A DNA stretch of 64,000 nucleotides, taken from positions 1 to 64,000 of the forward strand of contig NZ_SNXS01000015.1 in assembly GCF_004362525.1 (NCBI RefSeq). The letters run 5' to 3'. The stretch comes from Roseateles toxinivorans (GTDB taxonomy: Bacteria > Pseudomonadota > Gammaproteobacteria > Burkholderiales > Burkholderiaceae_C). Numbering within the stretch: the stretch's first letter is position 1; the number at the start of each line of letters is the position of its first letter. The notes beneath the pieces were generated by a model. That model made no database searches. It saw nothing but the letters and a program-made list of their open reading frames with translations, and had not been told where the DNA came from. A program made the position numbers and the translations under genes. Below are positions 8,791-17,435 of the stretch, piece by piece.

Positions 8791-10038
8791 TCAATGGGGT
8801 AGGGCCTCGTCCAACACCTCGACCCAATGCATCACCGGCGTCGTCGTGCCGCTTTGCAGGTGCTGGATGCAGCCGATATTGGCCGATACGATGGCCTGTG
8901 GGTTCGTCGGCGTCAGCTGGGCCAGCTTGCGGTCACGCAGCTGGTAGGCCAGCTCGGGCTGCAGCACCGAGTAGGTGCCGGCCGAGCCGCAGCACAGATG
9001 GCTCTCGCTGGCGGCCAGGCGTACCTCGAAGCCCAGCGCAGCCAGATGCGTCTCGACGCCGCCGCGCAGCTGCTGGCCGTGCTGCAAGGTGCAGGGCGGA
9101 TGGAAGACCAGCTGCCTGCGCTTGATTTGCGTCAAGCGCGGCTTCAATCGGGGTGCGATATCGGCCAGCAGCTCGCTGAGGTCACGAGTCAGGGCGCTGA
9201 TGCGCTGGGCCTTGTCGGCGTAGGCCGGGTCATGGGCCAGCGCACGGCCGTAGTCTTTCACCGTCACGCCGCAGCCCGAGGCATTCATGACGATGGCCTC
9301 GACCCGGCCCTGCTCGGTCAGTCCCTGAACCAGCGGCCACCAGGCATCGATATTGCGGCGCATGTCCGCCAGGCCGCCCTCGTGGTCATTCAGATGCGAG
9401 CGGATCGCGCCGCAGCAGCCGGCGCCATCGGCCACCAGGGTCTGGATGCCGGCGGCGTCGAGCACGCGGGCGGTGGCGCTGTTGATATTGGGCGCCATCG
9501 CCGGCTGCACGCAGCCCAGCAGCATCAGCACCTTGCGCTCGTGGCGGCGGCTGGGCCAGCGGTGGGCGGCGGAGGGGCTCTTGGCCGGCACCTTGTTCTT
9601 CAGGCTCTGCGGCAGCAGCGGGCGCAGCAGCTGACCCAGCTTCATCGCCGGGCCGAACAGCGGCGAGGTCAGGCCCTCCTTCAGCAGCCAGCGCTGCGCC
9701 TTTTCGGCAGCCGGCCGCTCGACCTTGCGCTCGACGATCTCGCGGCCTATGTCCAGCAACTGGCCGTACTGCACGCCCGAGGGGCAGGTCGATTCGCAAT
9801 TCCGGCAGGTCAGGCAGCGGTCCAGATGCTGCTGCGTGCTGCGCGTGACCTCGGCGCCTTCCAGTACCTGTTTCATCAGGTAGATGCGGCCGCGCGGGCC
9901 GTCGAGCTCATCGCCCAGCAGCTGGTAGGTCGGGCAGGTGGCGGTGCAGAAGCCGCAGTGCACGCAGTTGCGCAGGATGGCCTCGGCGGCCTGGCCTTCG
10001 CGGGTGCCCTGGAACTCGGGCGACAGAGTGGTTTGCAT
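8791..10038 (-). CDS. glcF: Glycolate oxidase iron-sulfur subunit
   Basis: GlcF carries electrons from the flavin subunits GlcD and GlcE to the respiratory chain during oxidation of glycolate to glyoxylate. The 415-residue protein shows two 4Fe-4S ligation motifs, CVHCGFCTATCP and CLTCRNCESTCP, followed by two CCG (heterodisulfide reductase-like) domains with Cys-Cys-Gly segments (ADGAGCCGAIRSH and ESHLCCGSAG). It is the last gene of the MarR-glcD-glcE-glcF operon, 12 bases after glcE. Confidence 0.93.
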   Translation of the reverse strand: MQTTLSPEFQGTREGQAAEAILRNCVHCGFCTATCPTYQLLGDELDGPRGRIYLMKQVLEGAEVTRSTQQHLDRCLTCRNCESTCPSGVQYGQLLDIGREIVERKVERPAAEKAQRWLLKEGLTSPLFGPAMKLGQLLRPLLPQSLKNKVPAKSPSAAHRWPSRRHERKVLMLLGCVQPAMAPNINSATARVLDAAGIQTLVADGAGCCGAIRSHLNDHEGGLADMRRNIDAWWPLVQGLTEQGRVEAIVMNASGCGVTVKDYGRALAHDPAYADKAQRISALTRDLSELLADIAPRLKPRLTQIKRRQLVFHPPCTLQHGQQLRGGVETHLAALGFEVRLAASESHLCCGSAGTYSVLQPELAYQLRDRKLAQLTPTNPQAIVSANIGCIQHLQSGTTTPVMHWVEVLDEALPH

Positions 10039-10050
10039 GGGGTGCCAGGG

Positions 10051-11139
10051 TCAGAGGGACGTGTACAAACGGCCGGGATTGAAGATGCCCGCCGGGTCGA
10101 AGGCCGTCTTCAGGCTCTTGTGTATGCGCATCAGCGACGGCGCCAGCGGCGTGAACACGCCACCCGATTTGTCCTTGGCGCGGAACAGCGTCGCGTGGCC
10201 ACCGGCGCGCAGCGCCGCCTCGCGCACCTGTGCGCCGGGCAGGGCGGTGGTCAGCCAGCGCTGGGCGCCGCCCCATTCGATCAACTGTTCGCCGACCAGG
10301 GCCAGCGGCGGCGCGGTCTGCGGCAGGCTCAGCCGCCACAGCGCGGCACCGCCCTCGACGGCCCGTTCGGCGCCGATGAAGAACTCGTCCTGCTGGTGGC
10401 GCAGGCCGCTCCAGAACTGCGCGGCCAGGCCGGCCTCGATCACTTCACCGCCCAGCGCCTTCTGTGCCGCGGCCACCGCCGCCTCGGCGCCGGCCAGGCG
10501 CAGCACCAGCGCACCATCCCACCAGGCGCTGGCATGCAGCGGCAGCGGCTTGCCGGCCCATTCGTTCAGCTGCACCAGGGCCTGGCCCTCGGCCATGTCG
10601 AAGCGCAGGGTGGCGGTGGCGGCCGGCCGCGGCAAGACCTTCAGCGAGACCTCCAGGATCACGCCCAGAAAGCCCATCGAGCCCGCCAGCAGTCGCGACA
10701 CGTCGTAGCCGGCGACGTTCTTCATCACCTGGCCGCCGAAACTCAGCACCTCGGCGCGGCCGTTCAGCAGCGTGGCGCCGAGCACGAAGTCGCGCACCGA
10801 GCCGACGCTGGCACGAGCCGGACCGGCCAGGCCGGCGCTGACCATGCCGCCCACCGTGCCCCGGCCACCGAACAGTGGCGGCTCGAAGGCCAGGCACTGG
10901 TTCTTCGCGGCCAGCAGTGCCTCCAGCTCGGCCAGCGGGGTGCCGGCGCGCACGGTGACGACCAGTTCGCTCGGTTCGTAGCTGCTGATGCCGCTCAGTG
11001 GCGTCAGATCCAGCGGTTCGCCCCTTGGTGGCTCGCCATAGAAATGCTTGCTGCCATGGCCGCGCAGGTTCAGCGGCGTGCCGCTGGCCAGGGCGGCCTT
11101 GACCTGGTCTATCAAAGTCTCTTGCGCGATGTCGCTCAT
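10051..11139 (-). CDS. glcE: Glycolate oxidase FAD-binding subunit
   Basis: The 362-residue protein is the short FAD_binding_4 subunit that pairs with GlcD. The flavin domain is recognisable by LRGHGSKHFYG and by FEPPLFGGRGTVGGMVSAGLAGP. The ATG at 11139 shares its A with the last base of the glcD stop codon (TGATG), which supports this start and indicates translational coupling. An upstream extension of the frame overlaps glcD and is not needed. Confidence 0.93.
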   Translation of the reverse strand: MSDIAQETLIDQVKAALASGTPLNLRGHGSKHFYGEPPRGEPLDLTPLSGISSYEPSELVVTVRAGTPLAELEALLAAKNQCLAFEPPLFGGRGTVGGMVSAGLAGPARASVGSVRDFVLGATLLNGRAEVLSFGGQVMKNVAGYDVSRLLAGSMGFLGVILEVSLKVLPRPAATATLRFDMAEGQALVQLNEWAGKPLPLHASAWWDGALVLRLAGAEAAVAAAQKALGGEVIEAGLAAQFWSGLRHQQDEFFIGAERAVEGGAALWRLSLPQTAPPLALVGEQLIEWGGAQRWLTTALPGAQVREAALRAGGHATLFRAKDKSGGVFTPLAPSLMRIHKSLKTAFDPAGIFNPGRLYTSL

Positions 11140-12629
11140 CAAAACCTCGGAATCTCGGCAAAGGCCAGCATGCCGCGCTTGACATGCATGCGGCCATATT
11201 CGGCGCAGCGCTGCAGCGTCGGGATGACCTTGCCGGGGTTGAGCAGGCCGGCGGGGTCGAAGGCGGTCTTCAGCGCCAGCATCTGCGTGCGCTCCTCGGG
11301 CGAGAACTGCACGCACATCGAGTTCAGCTTCTCGATGCCGACGCCGTGCTCCCCGGTCACCGTGCCGCCCATGGCGACGCTGGTCTCCAGGATGTCGGCG
11401 CCAAACAGCTCGCAGCGGTGCAACTGGTCGGCATCGCTGGCGTCGAACAGTATCAGCGGGTGCAGATTGCCGTCACCGGCGTGGAAGACATTGGCGCAGC
11501 GCAGCTGATACTTCTTCTCCATCTCTGCAATAGCCAGCAGGATGTCGGCCACGCGCTTGCGCGGGATCGTCGAGTCCATGCACATGTAATCGGGGCTGAT
11601 GCGGCCGCTGGCCGGGAAGGCGTTCTTGCGCCCGCTCCAGAACTTCAGCCGCTGGGACTCGTCGGCGCTGACCTCCATGCGCGTGGCGCCGCTGGCGGCC
11701 AGCACGGCCTGCATGCGGGCGATCTCCTCTTCCACCTCCTCGGGTGTGCCATCGCTCTCGCACAGCAGGATGGCCTCGGCCGTCAGGTCGTAGCCCGCAT
11801 GGACGAAGTCCTCGACGGCGGCGGTCATCGGCTTGTCCATCATCTCGAGACCTGCCGGGATGATGCCGGCGGCGATGATGCTGGCCACCGCGTCGCCGGC
11901 CCGGCGCACATCGTCGAAGCTGGCCATGATGCAGCGCGCGATCAAGGGCTTGGGCACCAGCCGCACCAGCACCTCGGTGATCACGGCCAGCATGCCCTCG
12001 CTGCCGACCATCACGCTGAGCAGGTCCAGGCCCGGCACGTCCAGCGCCTCGCCGCCGAACTCTACTGGCAAGCCGTCCATCGTGAATCCGCGCACGCGCA
12101 GCACGTTGTGCAGGGTCAGGCCGTATTTGAGGCAGTGCACGCCGCCGGAGTTTTCGGCCACATTGCCGCCCAGCGTGCAGGCGATCTGGCTGCTCGGGTC
12201 GGGGGCGTAGTACAGGCCCATCGGCGATGCCGCCTCGCTGAGCGCCAGATTGCGCACACCGCACTGCACGCTGGCCGTGCGGGCCAAGGGGTCTATGCGC
12301 AGGATCTTGTTGAACTTGGCCAGCGACAGCGTCACCCCCATCGCATGGGGCATGGCGCCGCCCGACAGGCCGGTGCCGGCGCCGCGTGCCACCACGGGCA
12401 CCTGCAGCGCGTGGCAGGCCTTCAGGATGGCCGCCACCTGAGCCTCCGTTTCCGGCAGTGCCACGAGCAGCGGCTTTTGCCGGTAGGCGGTCAGGCCGTC
12501 GCACTCGTAGGGCACGGTGTCCTCGTTGCGCCAGAGCAGCGCATGGGCCGGCAGCAGCGGCGACAGCGCGGCGACGATCTCGGCCTGGCGGGCGGCCATA
12601 CCTGAAGTGGTGGGGAGTGGGGCGTTCAT
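11139..12629 (-). CDS. glcD: Glycolate oxidase catalytic FAD-linked subunit
   Basis: GlcD is the catalytic FAD subunit of membrane-associated glycolate dehydrogenase. The 496-residue protein has the PCMH FAD-binding fold (VPVVARGAGTGLSGGAMP, QIACTLGGNVAENSGGVHC) and the C-terminal FAD-linked oxidase domain (HAGDGNLHP, GTVTGEHGVGIEKL). Its ATG overlaps the stop of the upstream MarR gene by four bases (ATGA). It is more similar in length to GlcD than to D-lactate dehydrogenases, and the glcE and glcF neighbours decide the assignment. Confidence 0.94.
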   Translation of the reverse strand: MNAPLPTTSGMAARQAEIVAALSPLLPAHALLWRNEDTVPYECDGLTAYRQKPLLVALPETEAQVAAILKACHALQVPVVARGAGTGLSGGAMPHAMGVTLSLAKFNKILRIDPLARTASVQCGVRNLALSEAASPMGLYYAPDPSSQIACTLGGNVAENSGGVHCLKYGLTLHNVLRVRGFTMDGLPVEFGGEALDVPGLDLLSVMVGSEGMLAVITEVLVRLVPKPLIARCIMASFDDVRRAGDAVASIIAAGIIPAGLEMMDKPMTAAVEDFVHAGYDLTAEAILLCESDGTPEEVEEEIARMQAVLAASGATRMEVSADESQRLKFWSGRKNAFPASGRISPDYMCMDSTIPRKRVADILLAIAEMEKKYQLRCANVFHAGDGNLHPLILFDASDADQLHRCELFGADILETSVAMGGTVTGEHGVGIEKLNSMCVQFSPEERTQMLALKTAFDPAGLLNPGKVIPTLQRCAEYGRMHVKRGMLAFAEIPRF

Positions 12630-13174
12630 CGTGGCGTGCTCGTTGATTCGGTTGTGCCGTGACGGTCCCGCGTGCCGCCGGCATGGCGCTGCACCGGGCG
12701 ACCGGGCATCGGGGCATCACGTAGCGTCTGGGCGCGGGACTGGAGCTTGTTCAGCAGCGCGTCGAGCTGGGCCATCTCGGTGGCGTCGAGGTCATCGACC
12801 AGGGCCTCGTTGAACGCGCCGGCCTCGGCCATGGCGCGGGCATAGAGGGCATTGCCTTCAGCGGTGGCGCGCACCAGGGCGCTGCGCCCGGCCGCCTGCC
12901 GTGACAGCAGGCCGCGCTCAACCAGCCGACCGACGGCGCGCGACACGCGGGGACGGTCCAGCCAGCACAGCTCGGCAATCCGCGATGGCGCAAGAGCGCC
13001 CTCTTGCACCACCAGGGCCAGCACATGCCATTCGCGCCGCGTGATGCCCAGCTCTCCCTCGAACAGGCGCACCAGCGGCAGGCCGCAGGTGCGCACCACG
13101 CGGGTCAGTCGGTACATCAGCAGGTCTTCCAGCTGCTGCGGGTGCTTCAGACCATAGACGGCTGGTGGGTTCAC
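12626..13174 (-). CDS. MarR family transcriptional regulator of the glc operon
   Basis: The protein has a winged helix-turn-helix typical of MarR dimers: ITRREWHVLALVVQEGALAPSRIAEL, then LDRPRVSRAVGRLVERGLLSRQ. I chose the GTG at 13174 (182 residues) because family members begin shortly before the LEDLLMYRL segment and no better ATG lies in between; the start remains uncertain. The stop overlaps glcD by ATGA, so it is the first gene of glcDEF and probably autoregulates it. E. coli uses a GntR-type GlcC instead. The 80-base gap to the divergent Bug gene may hold shared operators. Confidence 0.82.
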   Translation of the reverse strand: MNPPAVYGLKHPQQLEDLLMYRLTRVVRTCGLPLVRLFEGELGITRREWHVLALVVQEGALAPSRIAELCWLDRPRVSRAVGRLVERGLLSRQAAGRSALVRATAEGNALYARAMAEAGAFNEALVDDLDATEMAQLDALLNKLQSRAQTLRDAPMPGRPVQRHAGGTRDRHGTTESTSTPR

Positions 13175-13254
13175 GGCTTGATTGTTTTCTGCAACTGTGA
13201 GGGCCGATGTTAGATTGGTTTGTGCCCCACACCACATACAGCCCAGGTAGAACA

Positions 13255-14229
13255 ATGATGATGAAAAACCGTACGCGTTTGGCCTTGATCGCGGGTGCTC
13301 TGCTGGGGGCCATCGGGGGCGCCGGCGCGCAGGCACTGGACGGTGGCCTGCTGAAGATCGTCGTGCCCTATCCGCCCGGCGGCTCCTCGGACCGTGCCGC
13401 CCGCCTGGTGGCCGAGGCTCTGCAACCCCGCCTCGGGGTGACGGTGATGGTCGAGAACCGCGCCGGTGCCGGCGGCCGCTTGGCCGCCCAGCAGCTCAGG
13501 CGCGAAGGCGCCGAGGCCAATGTGCTGATGCTGGGCAACCCGGCCATCATGGTGGTGGCGCCGCTGGTCTACAAGGACGCAGGCTATGACGCCGACAAGG
13601 ACTTCGTGCCCGTCTCGCAGATCACCAGCTATGACTTCGGTCTGGCCGTGGCCAGCGCCGTGCCGGTGCGCGAATTCAGGCACCTGGTGGCCTGGCTGAC
13701 CGCCAATCCGGACAAGGCCAATCTGGGCGTGCCGGCTACCGGCAGCCTGCCGCATTTCTTCGCGCTGATGGTGACCGAGAAGGTCGGCATGGCGCCGCTG
13801 GTCGTCGGCTACAAGGGCTCGGCGCCGCTGCTGAACGACCTGATGGGCGGCCATGTGCCGGTGGCCGTGGACACGCTGGACACCCTTGAGCCCCAGCACG
13901 AGGGCGGCAAGCTACGCATCCTGGCCGTGTCCAGCGAAAAACGCAGCGCTACCCTGCCCAATGTGCCCACCTTCAAGGAGTCGGGCTTCGACCTGAGCGC
14001 CCGCGGGTGGAACGTGCTCTACGCCCCGGCTGCCATGCCTGCGGTCAAGGTCAAGCGCCTGGCCGCCGAGATCAAGACGGTGATGGCCGACCCGCAGCTG
14101 CGCGCCAAGTTCACGGCGGCGAAGATGGAGCCGGTGTCGTCGGGCGCCGAGCAGACTTCCGCCATGTTGAAGGCCTACAAGGCGCAGTGGGCGCCCGTGA
14201 TTCAGAAGTCGGGGTTCAATCCAAACTAA
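13255..14229 (+). CDS. Bug/TctC-type tripartite tricarboxylate transporter binding protein
   Basis: The 324-residue periplasmic binding protein has an N-terminal signal peptide (RTRLALIAGALLGAIGGAGAQA) and the Bug-family start of the mature domain, KIVVPYPPGGSSDRAARLVAEAL. Three consecutive ATG codons sit at 13255-13263. Bug proteins capture carboxylates for TctAB or act as sensors, and Burkholderiales carry many orphans. No TctA or TctB is nearby. It is divergent from MarR-glcDEF and is followed by a sulfatase-like gene 61 bases downstream, so the two may serve the same substrate. Confidence 0.88.
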   Translation: MMMKNRTRLALIAGALLGAIGGAGAQALDGGLLKIVVPYPPGGSSDRAARLVAEALQPRLGVTVMVENRAGAGGRLAAQQLRREGAEANVLMLGNPAIMVVAPLVYKDAGYDADKDFVPVSQITSYDFGLAVASAVPVREFRHLVAWLTANPDKANLGVPATGSLPHFFALMVTEKVGMAPLVVGYKGSAPLLNDLMGGHVPVAVDTLDTLEPQHEGGKLRILAVSSEKRSATLPNVPTFKESGFDLSARGWNVLYAPAAMPAVKVKRLAAEIKTVMADPQLRAKFTAAKMEPVSSGAEQTSAMLKAYKAQWAPVIQKSGFNPN

Positions 14230-14290
14230 TGACTTGGGGACAGACCTTGGCACGCAGTGCCACGCTCTGTCCTCAACTGACTGGAGAACT

Positions 14291-15853
14291 ATGGCAGCCG
14301 TCCGCAATGTGCTGTTCATCATGTGCGACCAGCTGCGCTGGGACCACCTGAGCTGCTACGGCCACCCCCATCTGCACACGCCGAATATCGATGCGTTGGC
14401 GAAACGCGGCGTGCGCTTCGAGCGCGCCTTCGTCAACTCGGGCGTGTGCGGGCCGTCGCGGATGAGCTATTACACCGGCCGCTACCCCAGCAGCCATGGC
14501 GCGACCTGGAACCGCGTGCCCCTGCCCATCGGCGAAGTCACCCTCGGCGAGTACCTGAAGGACGCCGGCCGCCGCCTGGTGCTGGCCGGCAAGTCCCATG
14601 TGATGACCGACCATGCCGGGCTGAAGCGCCTGGATCTGGAGGGCGACTCGGCGCTCGGCACCCTGCTGGCCCGTGGGCATTTCGAGGAGATCGACCGCTA
14701 CGACGGCCATCACAAGCCGGGCAGGGAGAGCGGCTACCCGGCCTTCCTGCGTGCCCAGGGCTATGGCGGCGATGACCCCTGGACCGAGCATGTGATCGCT
14801 GCCATTGACGCCCAGGGCCAGGTCGTCAGCGGCTGGAATATGCGCAACGTGCATCTGCCCGCCCGCGTCGCCGAGCCGCATTCCGAAACCGCCTACATGA
14901 CGGACCAGGCGCTGCGCTTCATGGCCGGGCGGGGCGATGAGCCCTGGGTGCTGCACCTGAGCTATGTCAAGCCGCACTGGCCTTATATGGCGCCCGCGCC
15001 CTACCACGCGCTGTACACCCCCGAGCAATGTCTGCCGGTGGTGCGCAACGAGGCCGAGCGAGCGAATGCCCATCCTGTCGTCTCCGCCTACCGCGAGCAC
15101 GAGGAGAGCCAGAGCTTCGCCCGCGACGACTGCGTGCGCACCGTGCGCCCGGCCTACCAGGGCCTGATCAAGCAGCTGGACGATCACCTCGGCCGCCTGT
15201 TCGACCACATGCAGGCTTCAGGGCTGATGGACAACACCCTGATCATCTTCACCGCCGATCACGGCGACTTTCTGGGCGACCACTGGCTGGGCGAGAAGGA
15301 ACTGTTCTACGACACCGTGCAGCGCGTGCCGCTGATCGTGATGGACCCGAGCGCGGCGGCCGACGCGACCCGCGGCACCGTCGAGTCGCGCTTCGTCGAA
15401 AGCGTGGATGTGGTGCCTACGATACTGGAGTCGCTGGGCCTGGAGTTGCCAGCCCACCGCCTGGAAGGCCGCAGCCTGCTCGATCTGCTGCACGGGCATC
15501 GGCCGGCGTGGCGCGACACGGTGTTCTCCGAGCTGGACTGGAGCTTCAAGATCGCCCGCCAGCGCCTGGGCTACCGCGTGGATCAGTGCTACGCCTGGTC
15601 ACTGCGCAACGAGCGCTGGCGCTATGTGTACTGGCTGGATGCGCCGGAGCAGCTCTATGACCTGGCGGCCGATCCCGATCAGTTCATTGACCTCGGCCGT
15701 GAGGCCAGCCATGCGGCCCAGCGCCAGGTCTTGCGCAATGAGTTGTTCGACTGGCTGGCGCGCAGGAAGCGGCGGACGACGATGACGCAGGGGCAGGTTG
15801 AAGCGTCTACCGGGGCGCACAAGCGCGCCGGGGTCTTCTACGGGCAGTGGTGA
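14291..15853 (+). CDS. Sulfatase-like hydrolase, phosphonate monoester hydrolase type
   Basis: This is a 520-residue member of the alkaline phosphatase superfamily. The N-terminal metal site reads MCDQLRWD, the modified-cysteine motif is CGPSR (C-x-P-x-R, the cysteine normally converted to formylglycine), and the second metal site is TADHGDFLGDH. Overall it resembles phosphonate monoester hydrolases and choline-sulfatase-like enzymes, which cleave sulfate, phosphate diester or phosphonate esters. No signal peptide is present, so it should act in the cytoplasm. The ATG at 14291 follows a GGAGA ribosome-binding site. The substrate, possibly delivered through the upstream Bug protein, is unknown. 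Confidence 0.85.
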   Translation: MAAVRNVLFIMCDQLRWDHLSCYGHPHLHTPNIDALAKRGVRFERAFVNSGVCGPSRMSYYTGRYPSSHGATWNRVPLPIGEVTLGEYLKDAGRRLVLAGKSHVMTDHAGLKRLDLEGDSALGTLLARGHFEEIDRYDGHHKPGRESGYPAFLRAQGYGGDDPWTEHVIAAIDAQGQVVSGWNMRNVHLPARVAEPHSETAYMTDQALRFMAGRGDEPWVLHLSYVKPHWPYMAPAPYHALYTPEQCLPVVRNEAERANAHPVVSAYREHEESQSFARDDCVRTVRPAYQGLIKQLDDHLGRLFDHMQASGLMDNTLIIFTADHGDFLGDHWLGEKELFYDTVQRVPLIVMDPSAAADATRGTVESRFVESVDVVPTILESLGLELPAHRLEGRSLLDLLHGHRPAWRDTVFSELDWSFKIARQRLGYRVDQCYAWSLRNERWRYVYWLDAPEQLYDLAADPDQFIDLGREASHAAQRQVLRNELFDWLARRKRRTTMTQGQVEASTGAHKRAGVFYGQW

Positions 15854-15911
15854 ACTTGCAGGGCAGACTGTCGCCCCGGCGCCGCAGGGCTGCACGGATT
15901 CGCTGCGCCCG

Positions 15912-16310
15912 TCAGCCTCGCTGCTTCACCTTCTTGCTCCTGCTTTCGGCCTTCGCCGCGTCCTGCTTCACACGCAGCGCAGTGATGCGAGAAATCAGAT
16001 CGTAAGGCATCGGCTTGTCGAGGGGGAACCGAAGGTTTCCTTTCTCTCCCGCGTAGGGCGCGATGGCCTTCTGGAGGCGTGCATCTCCCGTGATGGGCGG
16101 ATAGACACCGATGTGATTCTTGAACGCCGCGAAGTAGACAAGAACGCCGTTCTGCTTGACCGCCGGCATTCTGTAGCTGATGACTTCCTGGGCATCAGGT
16201 GCGGCTTCGCGAACAACTTGACGTACTCGCTGAAGGATGGCCTGTACTTCCGGCGAGAAGCCCTGGATGTACTCGTCAACACTCACTGGCGCAGCTCGGA
16301 TTGATTCCAT
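15912..16310 (-). CDS. DUF1801 family protein (YdhG-like)
   Basis: The 132-residue protein has the DUF1801 layout: an N-terminal helix SVDEYIQGFSPEVQAILQRV, the core ISYRMPAVKQNGVLVYFAAF, and the end RFPLDKPMPYDLISRI. Related proteins such as Bacillus FraI/YdhG have been linked to iron delivery, but function is not general for the family. A basic lysine-rich tail ends the protein. It converges on the sulfatase gene. Confidence 0.85.
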   Translation of the reverse strand: MESIRAAPVSVDEYIQGFSPEVQAILQRVRQVVREAAPDAQEVISYRMPAVKQNGVLVYFAAFKNHIGVYPPITGDARLQKAIAPYAGEKGNLRFPLDKPMPYDLISRITALRVKQDAAKAESRSKKVKQRG

Positions 16311-16350
16311 GGCAGCTGGACCTAGGCGATGCGGAACACACACAGCCGAG

Positions 16351-16755
16351 TCATTGTTGCGGCTGAGCGGCGACTATCATCGCCGGGAAATCGCACATCG
16401 GATGCCCGCCACGGATCGCGATGTCTTCCGGTGGCAGTTCATGCAGCTGGATCAGACTGCAATTTCGCGGAATACCGAGCGCTTCGAGGTTGTCAACAAC
16501 TGCTGTGTAGAAGTGGCGCTTCGCCTCGACCGATCGACTGGCGTGGCCAACAACGGTGATGTTGGTGTAGCGCTCCGGATCGTCGCGATCGGGCGGGCAC
16601 ATGAATCGATGTGAAGGATGGGCCATGAGAATGATGTTCGTGTCGGTCGGTTCGACGCCGAACGCGGTTACCAGCGCGCCCTGTACCGCTTGCATGATCG
16701 CGACCTCCTCAGTCTGGGAGTAGGTCTTCCGGACATGGATGTAGGCATTTGGCAC
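16351..16755 (-). CDS. Tautomerase superfamily protein with N-terminal catalytic proline
   Basis: I place the start at a GTG (16755) because the next codon is proline. After removal of methionine this gives the Pro1 nucleophile that defines the 4-oxalocrotonate tautomerase/MIF superfamily (PNAYIHVRKTYSQ). An AGAGGA ribosome-binding site lies seven bases upstream. At 134 residues it corresponds to the fused-repeat size (two beta-alpha-beta units), as in cis-CaaD or malonate semialdehyde decarboxylase relatives. The reaction is unknown; the neighbours give no pathway. Confidence 0.82.
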   Translation of the reverse strand: MPNAYIHVRKTYSQTEEVAIMQAVQGALVTAFGVEPTDTNIILMAHPSHRFMCPPDRDDPERYTNITVVGHASRSVEAKRHFYTAVVDNLEALGIPRNCSLIQLHELPPEDIAIRGGHPMCDFPAMIVAAQPQQ

Positions 16756-16800
16756 AAGTTTTCCTCTGCGCAAAAGGGCTGGCCCGAAAGAAGCAGGCGC

Positions 16801-17355
16801 TCAGGCGTCGCGTTCACCAGCAAGAGCTTGGAGCTTGAGTACGGTTGCCCAGTTTCTCGTGGTGGCTGGCTTGCCCGCCTTGCCCAGTAGCGATTCCGCA
16901 GCCTCGCTTTCCAGTATGCCTGCAGCGCACAGCAGGTACGCGGCATGCTTGCCCACTGCAAACTTTTCGGGAGGTACTACGAGCGACTCCATGGCGGCAA
17001 GGCCTGACAGCGCCTTGGTGTCTTGAGTGAATGCGACCAGAAAGCTTGAATGCTGGTGCACCGCCGCGTCAATCGGATTCTCCGAGATGATGGCCTCGAG
17101 TTCACGTGCCGACTTGACGATGACGGGCACCTCAACCTTCAGCCGAGATGAGATCGCTGCTGCAATGGTGGCCGAATGCTCCAGCGGCGTGCCAGTGGGA
17201 GCGCAGAAAACCGCGTTGCCGCTGTTGAGCAGCGTCGCCACCCCTGTGTAGCCAAGGTCAAAGAGGAGGGCGCGCAGCTCGGCCATGGGAACACGCTTGG
17301 CTTTGCCAACGTTGACGCCGCGTAGAAGAGCTACGAATATTGGCACTTGCGACAC
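16801..17355 (-). CDS. DUF1697 family protein
   Basis: The 184-residue protein has the family opening VALLRGVNVGKAKRVPMAELRALL and the conserved TLLNSGNAVF segment. The start is a GTG at 17355, and a second GTG three codons later (before PIFVALL) is equally possible. DUF1697 proteins are soluble and uncharacterised. It lies on the same strand as the tautomerase and DUF1801 genes with short gaps and may be cotranscribed. Confidence 0.85.
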   Translation of the reverse strand: MSQVPIFVALLRGVNVGKAKRVPMAELRALLFDLGYTGVATLLNSGNAVFCAPTGTPLEHSATIAAAISSRLKVEVPVIVKSARELEAIISENPIDAAVHQHSSFLVAFTQDTKALSGLAAMESLVVPPEKFAVGKHAAYLLCAAGILESEAAESLLGKAGKPATTRNWATVLKLQALAGERDA

Positions 17356-17435
17356 CTAGCTTTCAAGTTGGGCGGCAGTACGCAGCGTGGCCTGCATTGG
17401 CTCCGCGCGCCCAATCTGCCGCAATAAGGATTGGC

